From the NCBI GenBank assembly GCA_910579125.1, contig CAJTTH010000015.1:1-64000 (forward strand): a stretch of DNA of 64,000 nucleotides, written 5' to 3'. Made by a program: the position numbers and the translations under genes. Shown here in pieces: positions 16,618 through 24,155 of this stretch; position 1 is the stretch's first letter, and the number at the start of each line of letters is the position of its first letter. The notes beneath the pieces were generated by a model. The model saw nothing but the letters and a program-made list of their open reading frames with translations. It searched no databases and was not told the origin of the DNA. Source of the stretch: an uncultured Oscillospiraceae bacterium. Lineage in GTDB: Bacteria; Bacillota; Clostridia; Oscillospirales; Ruminococcaceae.

Positions 16618-17427
16618 TTATCGCCCGCGCTTTTCAATAAACCTCGCCACCCCGTCGTTATTATTGCTCCCGATAATTATATCGGCGGCGTTTTTAAGCG
16701 CGTCCGCCGCGTTCTCCACGGCGACCCCGATATCCGCCGCCTCTATCATCGAAATATCGTTGAAATTATCCCCGAAGCAAACCAGCTCGTCCGCGCCGAT
16801 AAGCTCCGCGAGCTGCCGAACGGCGTTCGCCTTTGACGCGCTCCTGTCGTAGATCTCGTACCATATCATATCGTCGTAGGTGTCCTTCTGGACGTTCCTC
16901 GAAAAACCGTTCTCCTCCGTGAACGTCTTGTCCAGCAGCACGGTATCGCGCGGGTCGATCACCGTAAAATAAAAAATTTCCCCCTCGAAAAGCTCCTTAT
17001 AGCCGCTCACGGGGCGCAGACGCTTGTCGCCGCGCCGCGAATGAACGTAGCTTTTCACTTCGTCAAGACGGCTTTCTATGTAGGAGACCCTTTCCTTGCC
17101 GTCGATATACGAATATACCAGCGGCGCGATATTTTCGCTTATGAACAGCTCCCGCGCCATTCGCTGACATTCCTCGGAATAAATGTTCTCTATCAGATGT
17201 TTTCCCGTTTTCGGGTCAATAACAAAAACCCCGTTGAAGATAACAGCGGGGCACGATATCCGCAATTTTTCCACAAGCGGCGACGCGCTCGCGAACGAAC
17301 GCGCCGTGGCATAAGTGAACGTTACGCCGCGTTCGATAAGCGAATTCAGCGCGTTCACCGAATATTCGGAGATTGAGGTGTCCGAACGCAGAAGCGTTCC
17401 GTCAAGGTCGGTAACATACAAAGTCAT
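16618..17427 (-). CDS. Cof-type HAD-superfamily phosphatase
   Basis: This 269-residue protein belongs to the HAD IIB (Cof) group, which dephosphorylates sugar phosphates or other small phosphorylated metabolites. Motif I is VTDLDGTLL with nucleophile Asp and acid Asp, motif II is TYATARS, and motif IV is CFGDNFNDISM. The cap sits between about residues 85 and 185. The start at 17427 was chosen because GGAG lies upstream and only one base separates it from the preceding stop; an earlier in-frame ATG at 17457 would overlap the PfkB-like gene by 29 bases. Substrate unknown. Confidence 0.9.
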   Translation of the reverse strand: MTLYVTDLDGTLLRSDTSISEYSVNALNSLIERGVTFTYATARSFASASPLVEKLRISCPAVIFNGVFVIDPKTGKHLIENIYSEECQRMARELFISENIAPLVYSYIDGKERVSYIESRLDEVKSYVHSRRGDKRLRPVSGYKELFEGEIFYFTVIDPRDTVLLDKTFTEENGFSRNVQKDTYDDMIWYEIYDRSASKANAVRQLAELIGADELVCFGDNFNDISMIEAADIGVAVENAADALKNAADIIIGSNNNDGVARFIEKRGR

Positions 17428-17428
17428 A

Positions 17429-18106
17429 TCAGTACTCCTTACACCCGTCCACTGCAAACCTATGGTTCAGCATATATTCGCGCAGTTCCGCCGCGTCGGG
17501 AAAATAACCGCCCTGCTTCTGTATCGACATACAGCCGCACGCGTTCGCGCGTATCACAGCCTCGCCGAGAGGCAGCTCGTTTAGAACGCCGCTTATCAGA
17601 CCCGCCGCGAATGCCTTGCCCGCGCCGTGCGTATCGACGACCTTGTCCGCGCGGAACGTCGGCGTTATACCGCTTTCCTTTGCGCTGCGGTAGTACGCGC
17701 CTTTCTTGTCGAGAGTTATCACGATTTTCGGCACTCCGAGCGCAAGATAATGCTCGGCAATCTTTTCGGGATCGTCAAGACCGCACAGCGCATTTGCGTC
17801 CTCATCGCTAGGAATAAAGATTTCGCACAACGCCGCGATCTCGTTTATCAGCGCGTATTTGTCCGCGCTCACGCCGCTCAGATCGGGATCGAACACCACG
17901 GGTATCTCCGCCGCCCCGAACCGTCCGCATACCTCGCGCGCGACAGCCGCGTTCTCCTCCGACCGCGCCGCAAATTCTCCGGTAATAAACACCGCCGCTA
18001 TATCGGCGCTGTCCGAGGGCGCGGCAGCGGCGGCGATACCGAGCCGCTCCAAGCCCTGTAAAATGCTGTATTCCCGCGAACCCGCATACTCCAGAACCAA
18101 ACCCAT
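17429..18106 (-). CDS. short PfkB-family-like protein lacking the catalytic Asp
   Basis: PfkB-family kinases (ribokinase, fructokinase) are about 300 residues with a GG motif near the N terminus and DTxGAGD near the C terminus. This protein is 225 residues, begins in the middle of the usual fold and has no N-terminal GG motif. The nucleotide-binding region reads VDTHGAGKAFAAG, so the catalytic base Asp is replaced by Lys. Other parts, such as VFDPDLSG, IFIPSDEDANALCG and KIVITLDKKGAYY, keep the family pattern without frameshifts. It is an intact gene with AAGGGG upstream of the ATG, 17 bases after hisS. A regulatory or binding role seems more likely than kinase activity. Confidence 0.8.
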   Translation of the reverse strand: MGLVLEYAGSREYSILQGLERLGIAAAAAPSDSADIAAVFITGEFAARSEENAAVAREVCGRFGAAEIPVVFDPDLSGVSADKYALINEIAALCEIFIPSDEDANALCGLDDPEKIAEHYLALGVPKIVITLDKKGAYYRSAKESGITPTFRADKVVDTHGAGKAFAAGLISGVLNELPLGEAVIRANACGCMSIQKQGGYFPDAAELREYMLNHRFAVDGCKEY

Positions 18107-18123
18107 AAAACGGTCACCCCTTA

Positions 18124-19344
18124 TCAGTCAAACATCTTCACATTCCCGTCGGGATACGCAAATCCGACAAAACCGCCCGCCTGTAATTTGTTCAGGAACG
18201 CGCCGAGCTTTTTCGGTTTTTTGTAAATCGAAACGTCGTACTCCTTACGCAGCTCCTCCGCTCTCGCGTAGACCTCCATAAAATTGTCCTCATAGAACGC
18301 CGCCAGTTTTTGCTTCGCCGAAGCGGCGCGGTTCTGCTCCGCGAGTATGCTGAAAATACGCTCAAAGCCTATCGAGAAGCCGCATGCAGGGATATCCTCG
18401 CCTATAAACTTGCCAATCAGCTTGTCGTAGCGTCCGCCGCCCGCGACCGAGCTTCCGAAGTTCTCCGAGCGCACCTCGAACACCGTGCCCGTGTAATAGC
18501 CCTGTCCGCGCACCAGCGAAACGTCGAATTCCACGCCGTAGCCGCCGTCCGCGATCGCCTTGCTGTCCGTGATTATCTTCGAGAGCCGCGCGGTCTTTTC
18601 CCCGCCGACTATCTCCGACACCTTTTCCAACGTCAACGGGAGCTGCGAGAGCACGTCCGAAAGCTTGTCCACCGCGGACTTGTCAAAGCCCTTTTCGGTA
18701 AGCTCGGCGGCAACACCCTCCGCGCCTATTTTGTCGAGCTTATCAAAGCTCACGCACACGGTCGCCAACTCCTCCTCGGGAAACCCGAGCGCCGCCAGCA
18801 TTCCGTTCAGCACAGTGCGGTCGTTCACGCGAACGGTAAAGCCGCCGATATCGAGTGCCTTCAGAGCTTTCGCGGTAACGGCGATAAGTTCGATCTCGCA
18901 TTCGGGCTCACTGTCGCCGATAACGTCAATGTCGCACTGCATAAACTCGCGCAAACGCCCCTTTTGAGGGTTCTCGGCGCGGTACGCCTTATCCATTTGT
19001 ATAGCCTTGAACGGCATCGGCAGGCTCTGCCTGTTCGACGCGAAATACCTTGTCAGCGGCAGGGTGAGATCGTACCGTAAGCCCATATCGCACAGCGCAT
19101 TTTCGTCGCCGTCCGAAAGCGCCTTTTGCAGCTTGTCGCCGCGCTTGAGTATCTTGAATATCAGGTTGAGATTGTCGCCGCCGTCGCTCTTGTCGAGGTT
19201 CTCAATATCCTCGATCGCGGGTGTATTCACGCGCGAGAAGCCGTTCTCGCGGTAGACGTCGGCGATAGTGCGCTGTATGCTTTCGCGCAGCTCCGCCTCC
19301 TGCGGAAGATAGTCGCGCGTTCCCTTTACACTTTTTATTTTCAT
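18124..19344 (-). CDS. hisS: histidyl-tRNA synthetase
   Basis: HisS charges tRNA-His in the cytoplasm. The 406-residue class II enzyme starts KSVKGTRDYLP and shows motif 2 (AYRAENPQKGRLREFMQCD), motif 3 (GGGRYDKL, FSIGFERI) and a C-terminal anticodon-binding domain (about 325-406). The His-binding loop reads LVRGQGYYTGTVFEV where the textbook version is RGLDYYTGTVFE, so the Leu-Asp pair is Gln-Gly here; the catalytic Arg and tyrosines remain. It is the first gene of a long operon leading to addAB, driven by 19383-19411. The leader is only about 30 bases, so no T-box riboswitch fits. Confidence 0.94.
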   Translation of the reverse strand: MKIKSVKGTRDYLPQEAELRESIQRTIADVYRENGFSRVNTPAIEDIENLDKSDGGDNLNLIFKILKRGDKLQKALSDGDENALCDMGLRYDLTLPLTRYFASNRQSLPMPFKAIQMDKAYRAENPQKGRLREFMQCDIDVIGDSEPECEIELIAVTAKALKALDIGGFTVRVNDRTVLNGMLAALGFPEEELATVCVSFDKLDKIGAEGVAAELTEKGFDKSAVDKLSDVLSQLPLTLEKVSEIVGGEKTARLSKIITDSKAIADGGYGVEFDVSLVRGQGYYTGTVFEVRSENFGSSVAGGGRYDKLIGKFIGEDIPACGFSIGFERIFSILAEQNRAASAKQKLAAFYEDNFMEVYARAEELRKEYDVSIYKKPKKLGAFLNKLQAGGFVGFAYPDGNVKMFD

Positions 19345-19382
19345 TGAATTTATTATCCTTTCAGGTTCTTATTTCCATTTAA

Positions 19383-19411
19383 ATTATAGCATTTTGCCGC
19401 CGCTTTGTCAA
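19383..19411 (-). promoter_or_regulatory. consensus promoter of the hisS-addBA operon
   Basis: Minus-strand TTGACA (19406-19411), 17 bases, TATAAT (19383-19388), about 40 bases upstream of the hisS start. Confidence 0.85.
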
Positions 19412-19423
19412 GGCGGTTTTGTA

Positions 19424-19852
19424 TTATTCTCCATTCAGCGGTTCAACCGAACAATCGTCAAGCTCAACGACATACGCGCTTATTTCATAATCGTCATCCC
19501 GCCGCCCCCAGCCTACCGCCGAATGTAAAAACTCGTTTCTCGGATTGACCGCAAACAGCTCGGAGAGTACGCCGCCGAACCCCTCCGACGTAAGTGTTCC
19601 GTCGGGGAGCCTGTACGGAGGCGTGAATTTCTCGTACAGTCCTTGTATTTTAACGACACGCCCTTTCAGGCGGAACAGCTCTGCCTCAGAGTCGTGGGCT
19701 TCATAGCGATAGTCGATATGCCCTACATCAACGGACATTTTCATCGGCATACGAACGAGCCACTCCACGCAGCCGCCGACCTTAAACGGTTCACCGCAGC
19801 ACTGCAATTGCCAATCGTCGTAAAAAACACGGTAATTACCCTTTACAGCCAT
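19424..19852 (-). CDS. DUF6578-like protein, function unknown
   Basis: This 142-residue soluble protein begins with YRVFYDDWQLQCCGEPFKVG, contains YRYEAHDSEAELF, and has a long acidic C-terminal end. The opening motif with paired Cys and the YEAHD segment resemble the DUF6578 family as I remember it; the assignment is tentative. It overlaps the upstream GNAT gene by 10 bases, so the two are coupled. No catalytic residues are evident. Confidence 0.6.
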   Translation of the reverse strand: MAVKGNYRVFYDDWQLQCCGEPFKVGGCVEWLVRMPMKMSVDVGHIDYRYEAHDSEAELFRLKGRVVKIQGLYEKFTPPYRLPDGTLTSEGFGGVLSELFAVNPRNEFLHSAVGWGRRDDDYEISAYVVELDDCSVEPLNGE

Positions 19853-20274
19853 TGAATGAACCCCGTTTTCTCGCCGCGCTTATAACCCGCGTTTTCGTAG
19901 AATTTGAGCGTGCTCTCCGATTTCGAGCCTGTAAGCAGCGCGATATTGTAGCAGCCCGCCTCGGCGGCGATCTCCCTTGCGCGGTTCAGACAGGCGGTTG
20001 CAAGCCCCCTGCCGCGGTAATCCGCGTGAGTGACGACGTTCTCAACGCGCGCGTAAGGTCGCACTCCGCGCGTCAGATTAGGAACGACGACAACCGTGCA
20101 CAAGGACACGATTTTTCCGTCCTCCTCGGCAACGATAATGTGATAGTTCCCGTCCGAGAGTATCTTCTCCCACGTTTCCGCCGCCGCTTCGTATTCGGGG
20201 ATATCCGTTTCGTGCAGATGAAGATACAGCTCCATAAGCTGCCGATAATCTCCGTTGTTTATTTCGCGTATCAT
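19843..20274 (-). CDS. GNAT-family N-acetyltransferase
   Basis: This 143-residue enzyme transfers an acetyl group from acetyl-CoA to an unknown amine. The CoA-binding loop is YRGRGLATACLN, preceded by the strand VENVVTHAD and followed by IALLTGSKSESTLKFYENAGY, all in family order. The start at 20274 was chosen because GGGAGG lies five bases upstream; a longer frame from 20304 would run into the mscL terminator. It follows that terminator closely and overlaps the next gene by 10 bases. Confidence 0.88.
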   Translation of the reverse strand: MIREINNGDYRQLMELYLHLHETDIPEYEAAAETWEKILSDGNYHIIVAEEDGKIVSLCTVVVVPNLTRGVRPYARVENVVTHADYRGRGLATACLNRAREIAAEAGCYNIALLTGSKSESTLKFYENAGYKRGEKTGFIQWL

Positions 20275-20285
20275 AATTCCCTCCC

Positions 20286-20315
20286 AAGAAAATCTGCCCG
20301 ACATAAGCCGGGCAG
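20286..20315 (-). terminator. terminator of mscL
   Basis: Minus-strand stem CTGCCCG/CGGGCAG (20309-20315 with 20294-20300) around an eight-base loop, followed by ATTTTCTT. It begins seven bases after the mscL stop codon. Confidence 0.78.
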
Positions 20316-20321
20316 CACAAA

Positions 20322-20828
20322 TTATTCCTCCGAGTTTTCTGCTTCTTCCGCAGTGTCAAGCCCCGCCTGAGCCTTGAGCAGATCGCGTATCTCGGTGAGC
20401 AGTACAAGCTGAGGATCTGGAGCGGGCGGCGCAGAGGGAGCCTCCTCCTTTTTCTTCTTGCTCGCCTTTTCCTTGATAACGTTCATTATCTTAACGATAG
20501 CGAACACGCATATAGCCGTCAGCAGGAACGTAAGTATCGCCTGAAAAAAACTGCCTACCGGAATATGTACCGGCGGCTGGTTAAAAAACGACCACGGCAA
20601 TACGATCTCGAGTGCCTGAAGATTGATACCCGCCATTATTATGCCGATAATGGGCATAATGATATCGTTTACAAGCGAGTTTACTATCGCGGTAAACGCG
20701 CCGCCTATAATAACGCCGACCGCCATATCCAACACGTTGCCTCTGGAAATAAAGGTCTGGAATTCCTTAAGTATCTTCATGAATGCGCTGGGCTTTTTTT
20801 CAGCCTGAGGTTTCTGTTCTTCCGCCAT
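20322..20828 (-). CDS. mscL: large-conductance mechanosensitive channel MscL
   Basis: MscL is a homopentameric membrane channel that opens under osmotic down-shock. The 168-residue protein shows the N-terminal amphipathic segment (KILKEFQTFISRGNVLDMAV), first transmembrane helix with GVIIGGAFTAIVNSLVNDI, a periplasmic loop of usual length, the second helix (SFFQAILTFLLTAICVFAIV) and a cytoplasmic helix with charged KKKKEE followed by LTEIRDLL. The N-terminal Glu/Lys/Pro extension and C-terminal acidic tail make it slightly longer than usual. It has its own promoter (20865-20893) and a terminator. Confidence 0.95.
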   Translation of the reverse strand: MAEEQKPQAEKKPSAFMKILKEFQTFISRGNVLDMAVGVIIGGAFTAIVNSLVNDIIMPIIGIIMAGINLQALEIVLPWSFFNQPPVHIPVGSFFQAILTFLLTAICVFAIVKIMNVIKEKASKKKKEEAPSAPPAPDPQLVLLTEIRDLLKAQAGLDTAEEAENSEE

Positions 20829-20864
20829 TTGAGCATCTTCCTTTCAAAAAGTATTACAATACAG

Positions 20865-20893
20865 ATTTTACCATAAATTTCGGTATTTGTCAA
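20865..20893 (-). promoter_or_regulatory. promoter of mscL
   Basis: Minus-strand TTGACA (20888-20893), 17 bases, TAAAAT (20865-20870). It lies directly after the uvrA stop codon (20900), with no terminator visible between them. Confidence 0.75.
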
Positions 20894-20899
20894 CCTTTT

Positions 20900-23722
20900 T
20901 TATAACATTCTTTTGAGATATTCGCCTGTATATGATTTTTTGTTTTTGGCGATCTCCTCGGGAGTGCCCTTTGCTATCACCGTGCCGCCCTTGTCGCCGC
21001 CCTCGGGACCCATATCAATAATATAGTCGGCGGTCTTGATAACGTCCAGATTATGCTCGATAACAAGCACGGTGTTCCCCGAATCGGTGAGACGCTGCAA
21101 AATGTCGATCAGCTTTTTCACATCAGCGGAATGCAGTCCCGTCGTCGGCTCATCAAGAATGTAGATCGTTTTTCCCGTGGAGCGCTTTGACAGCTCAGTC
21201 GCGAGCTTAATGCGCTGCGCTTCGCCGCCCGAAAGTGTAGTTGACGACTGTCCGATTTTAATATACCCGAGCCCTACCTCATCTAAGGTTTTAAGTTTAT
21301 TGTAAATTCTGGGAATATTAGCAAAAAATTCCACACCCTCGGAAACCGTCATCTCCAGAACATCATAGATATTTTTGCCCTTGTATTTGACCTCCAGCGT
21401 CTCACGGTTGTAGCGGTGACCTTTGCAGACCTCGCACGGTACAAAGATATCGGGCAGAAAGTGCATCTCGATCTTGAGTATTCCGTCGCCCTCGCAAGCC
21501 TCGCAGCGACCGCCCTTTACGTTGAACGAAAACCGCCCCGCCGTGTAGCCGCGCGTTTTCGCGTCGTTGGTCTTGGCGAACAGATCGCGTATATCCGTAA
21601 ACACACCCGTATACGTCGCGGGATTGGAGCGCGGCGTTCTTCCGATAGGCGACTGGTCGATCATAATGACCTTGTCGAGGTGCTCCAGACCTTTCATATT
21701 CTTGAATTTACCCGCGCGGACGCGTCCCCTGTTCAGCTTTCCGAACAGGTGCTTGTAGACTATCTCGTTGACGAGCGAGCTTTTTCCGCTGCCCGAAACG
21801 CCCGTAACGCAAGTGAACACGCCGATAGGGATATCAACGTTTATCTTTTTGAGGTTGTTCTCCTCCGCACCGATTACCTGCAGCCGCCTGTCGTCGGGAG
21901 CGCGCCGCTTTTTCGGCACGGGAATTTTCTTCTTGCCGCTGAGATACTGCCCCGTAATGGATTTTCCGCACTTCAGAATGCCGTCCACATTGCCGCTGTA
22001 CACAACGTTTCCGCCATGCACGCCCGCCTCGGGACCGATATCGACTATCCAGTCCGCCGCGCGCATTGTGTCCTCGTCGTGTTCGACGACTATCAGCGTG
22101 TTTCCGAGGTCGCGGAGGTTTTTCAGCGTCGCAATCAGCTTATCGTTGTCACGCTGATGAAGCCCGATAGACGGCTCGTCCAGAATATACAGCACGCCCG
22201 TCAGTGCGCTGCCGATCTGCGTTGCCAGACGGATACGCTGGCTCTCGCCGCCCGAGAGCGTTCCCGCCGACCGCGACAGTGTCAAATATTCCAGTCCCAC
22301 GCTCCGCAAGAACCCGAGCCGCGACTTTATCTCTTTAAGGAGCTGCTCCGCGATCATCTTGTCGCGCTCCGAAAGCTGCAAATTCTCGATAAACTCCAGA
22401 GCGTTCACCACGGACATCTTGCAGAAGTCGCTGATATTCAAGCCGCCCACCGTGACCGCCAAAGCCGCGTCGTTCAGACGTTCGCCGTGACATTTCGGGC
22501 AGACCGCGTCGCTCATAAAGTCCTCGAGCGCGTCATGCGCGTACATTGCGGCGTTGCTCTCATTGTAACGGCGCTGCAAATTGTTGGCAACGCCTTCAAA
22601 TTCAGTATAGTACTGCCCGCCGCCCTGCGTTCTCGGACGCTTTACAAGAATTTTCTCACCCTTTGTACCATAGAGTATCTCGTCGACAGCTTTTTTCGGC
22701 AGCTCGGAAAGCGGCTGCTCTACCGAGAAATTATGCCGCTCGGCAAGCGCGTCAAAGTACATTGCCGCGATAGTACCCTCGTTGTACGTCCACCCGTAAG
22801 CCTTTATACCGCCGTCCTTTATCGACAGGTCCATATTCGGCAGGATAAGGTCGGGATCGATGCGCCGATAGCTGCCGAGACCCGTACACTCGGGACAAGC
22901 TCCGAACGGGTTGTTGAACGAGAACATACGCGGCACCAGCTCGTCCACCGAAACGCCGTGCTCGGGGCAGGAGTAGCTCTGCGAGAAATGTAATTCATCG
23001 CCGTCCGTTACATCAATGTATATAAGTCCGCCTGTCAAAGAACCCGCTGTTTCAATACTTTCGGAAAGCCGCGTTTTCAGTCCGTCCTTGATAACGAGAC
23101 GGTCAACGATTATCTCAATGTTGTGCTTGATATTCTTTTCGAGCGAGATTTTCTCGGAGAGGTCGTAGGTTATGCCGTCGACGCGCACACGCGAAAAACC
23201 CGACTTCCGCGCCGCCTCGAACTCCTTCTTGTGCTCGCCCTTGCGACCGCGTACAACGGGCGCGAGCACCTGAAATTTCGTCTTTTCGGGCAGCTCAAGC
23301 ACCCTGTCAACTATCTCGTCAACGGTCTGCTGCTTTATCTCGCGACCGCAGACGGGGCAGTGGGGAATGCCGATACGCGCGTACATAAGTCGCAGATAGT
23401 CGTATATCTCCGTGACCGTTCCAACCGTGGAGCGCGGATTTTTCGAGGTGGTTTTCTGGTCAATCGAGATGGCGGGGGAAAGTCCGTCAATGCTGTCAAC
23501 ATCGGGCTTTTCCATTTGTCCGAGGAACATTCTCGCATACGAGGACAGGCTCTCCATGTAGCGCCGCTGTCCGTCCGCGAAGATCGTGTCGAACGCAAGC
23601 GAGGACTTTCCCGAACCCGAAACTCCCGTCAGCACAACCAGCTTGTCGCGCGGTATTGTCACGTCGATATTGTTGAGGTTGTGTTCCCTCGCGCCTTTTA
23701 TAATTATTTTATCGTTAGCCAT
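20900..23722 (-). CDS. uvrA: excinuclease ABC subunit UvrA
   Basis: UvrA is the damage-sensing ATPase of nucleotide excision repair; it loads UvrB on distorted DNA. At 940 residues it has the usual length and both ABC modules: Walker A GVSGSGKSSLAF (about residue 33) and GVSGSGKSSLVN (about 640), signatures LSGGESQRIRLA and LSGGEAQRIKLA, and zinc modules with CPVCG, CPECTGLG, CPKCHGERL and CEACEGDG plus CEVCKGHR. AGGAG precedes the ATG. uvrB is the next gene upstream, separated by a 430-base gap containing remnants, and I see no LexA-type GAAC-N4-GTTC box near either gene. Confidence 0.97.
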   Translation of the reverse strand: MANDKIIIKGAREHNLNNIDVTIPRDKLVVLTGVSGSGKSSLAFDTIFADGQRRYMESLSSYARMFLGQMEKPDVDSIDGLSPAISIDQKTTSKNPRSTVGTVTEIYDYLRLMYARIGIPHCPVCGREIKQQTVDEIVDRVLELPEKTKFQVLAPVVRGRKGEHKKEFEAARKSGFSRVRVDGITYDLSEKISLEKNIKHNIEIIVDRLVIKDGLKTRLSESIETAGSLTGGLIYIDVTDGDELHFSQSYSCPEHGVSVDELVPRMFSFNNPFGACPECTGLGSYRRIDPDLILPNMDLSIKDGGIKAYGWTYNEGTIAAMYFDALAERHNFSVEQPLSELPKKAVDEILYGTKGEKILVKRPRTQGGGQYYTEFEGVANNLQRRYNESNAAMYAHDALEDFMSDAVCPKCHGERLNDAALAVTVGGLNISDFCKMSVVNALEFIENLQLSERDKMIAEQLLKEIKSRLGFLRSVGLEYLTLSRSAGTLSGGESQRIRLATQIGSALTGVLYILDEPSIGLHQRDNDKLIATLKNLRDLGNTLIVVEHDEDTMRAADWIVDIGPEAGVHGGNVVYSGNVDGILKCGKSITGQYLSGKKKIPVPKKRRAPDDRRLQVIGAEENNLKKINVDIPIGVFTCVTGVSGSGKSSLVNEIVYKHLFGKLNRGRVRAGKFKNMKGLEHLDKVIMIDQSPIGRTPRSNPATYTGVFTDIRDLFAKTNDAKTRGYTAGRFSFNVKGGRCEACEGDGILKIEMHFLPDIFVPCEVCKGHRYNRETLEVKYKGKNIYDVLEMTVSEGVEFFANIPRIYNKLKTLDEVGLGYIKIGQSSTTLSGGEAQRIKLATELSKRSTGKTIYILDEPTTGLHSADVKKLIDILQRLTDSGNTVLVIEHNLDVIKTADYIIDMGPEGGDKGGTVIAKGTPEEIAKNKKSYTGEYLKRML

Positions 23723-23971
23723 TTGTTTTTATCTCCTGTTTTTCAACACAAATAATTATCGTATACTTTATTATGCGCTCCGGCGAGCTTTTCAAACGAC
23801 ACTGCGAAGCCGTGATTTTCAAGCGCACATATTCTCTCCCCCTGCTTCGGGAATTACTTTCATTGCTATCATATTACAGTCAAACCACTCGAAGACGGGA
23901 TCGATCATCAGCGAAAGAATTTCGTCTGATATAACCCTTGCTATCTAACTTTTCACGCCTCGGACATTGCG
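23723..23971. other. gap without a supportable gene
   Basis: About 250 bases between the uvrA start and the kinase-like remnant. On the minus strand a short open stretch (about 23945-23829) encodes ISDEILSLMIDPVFEWFDCN and ends in a stop, but it has no start codon with a ribosome site, so it looks like decaying coding sequence. The uvrA promoter must lie here; I cannot place it with confidence. Confidence 0.4.
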
Positions 23972-24155
23972 TTAAAGCTGAAACTCAAAATACTTCTCGA
24001 CCTCAGAAACGGTCTGTTCAATAGTTGTACTATCATCCCACATAATATTCTTAACGCCGTTTTTGACGACCCATTCGGGAATTATTCCTTCACCGTCCCC
24101 GGATAAAGTACACCTTCTTCAGTCTGTCTCTGATTATGTTGTCGGCTATATACAT
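23972..24155 (-). pseudogene. remnant of an ATP-binding kinase-like gene with frameshift and deletion
   Basis: An ATG overlaps the uvrB stop as TAATG and opens with MYIADNIIRDRLKKVYFI, then RGR and a stop; relatives continue into a P-loop at this place. In another frame the sequence resumes with IIPEWVVKNGVKNIMWDD and EQTVSEVEKYFEF before a stop at 23972, which looks like the C-terminal end of the same protein. The middle, including the P-loop, is missing. The kinase-like identity is from my memory of similar N termini and is tentative; the broken state is directly visible. Confidence 0.5.

Noticed and set aside
18124..19382. T-box riboswitch before hisS
   Set aside because: The promoter leaves only about 30 bases of leader, far too short for a T-box.
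21416..22993. Long plus-strand open frame (525 codons) opposite uvrA
   Set aside because: It lies entirely antisense to uvrA, is rich in Arg, Val and His as expected for a mirror frame of high-GC coding sequence, and shows no family motif.
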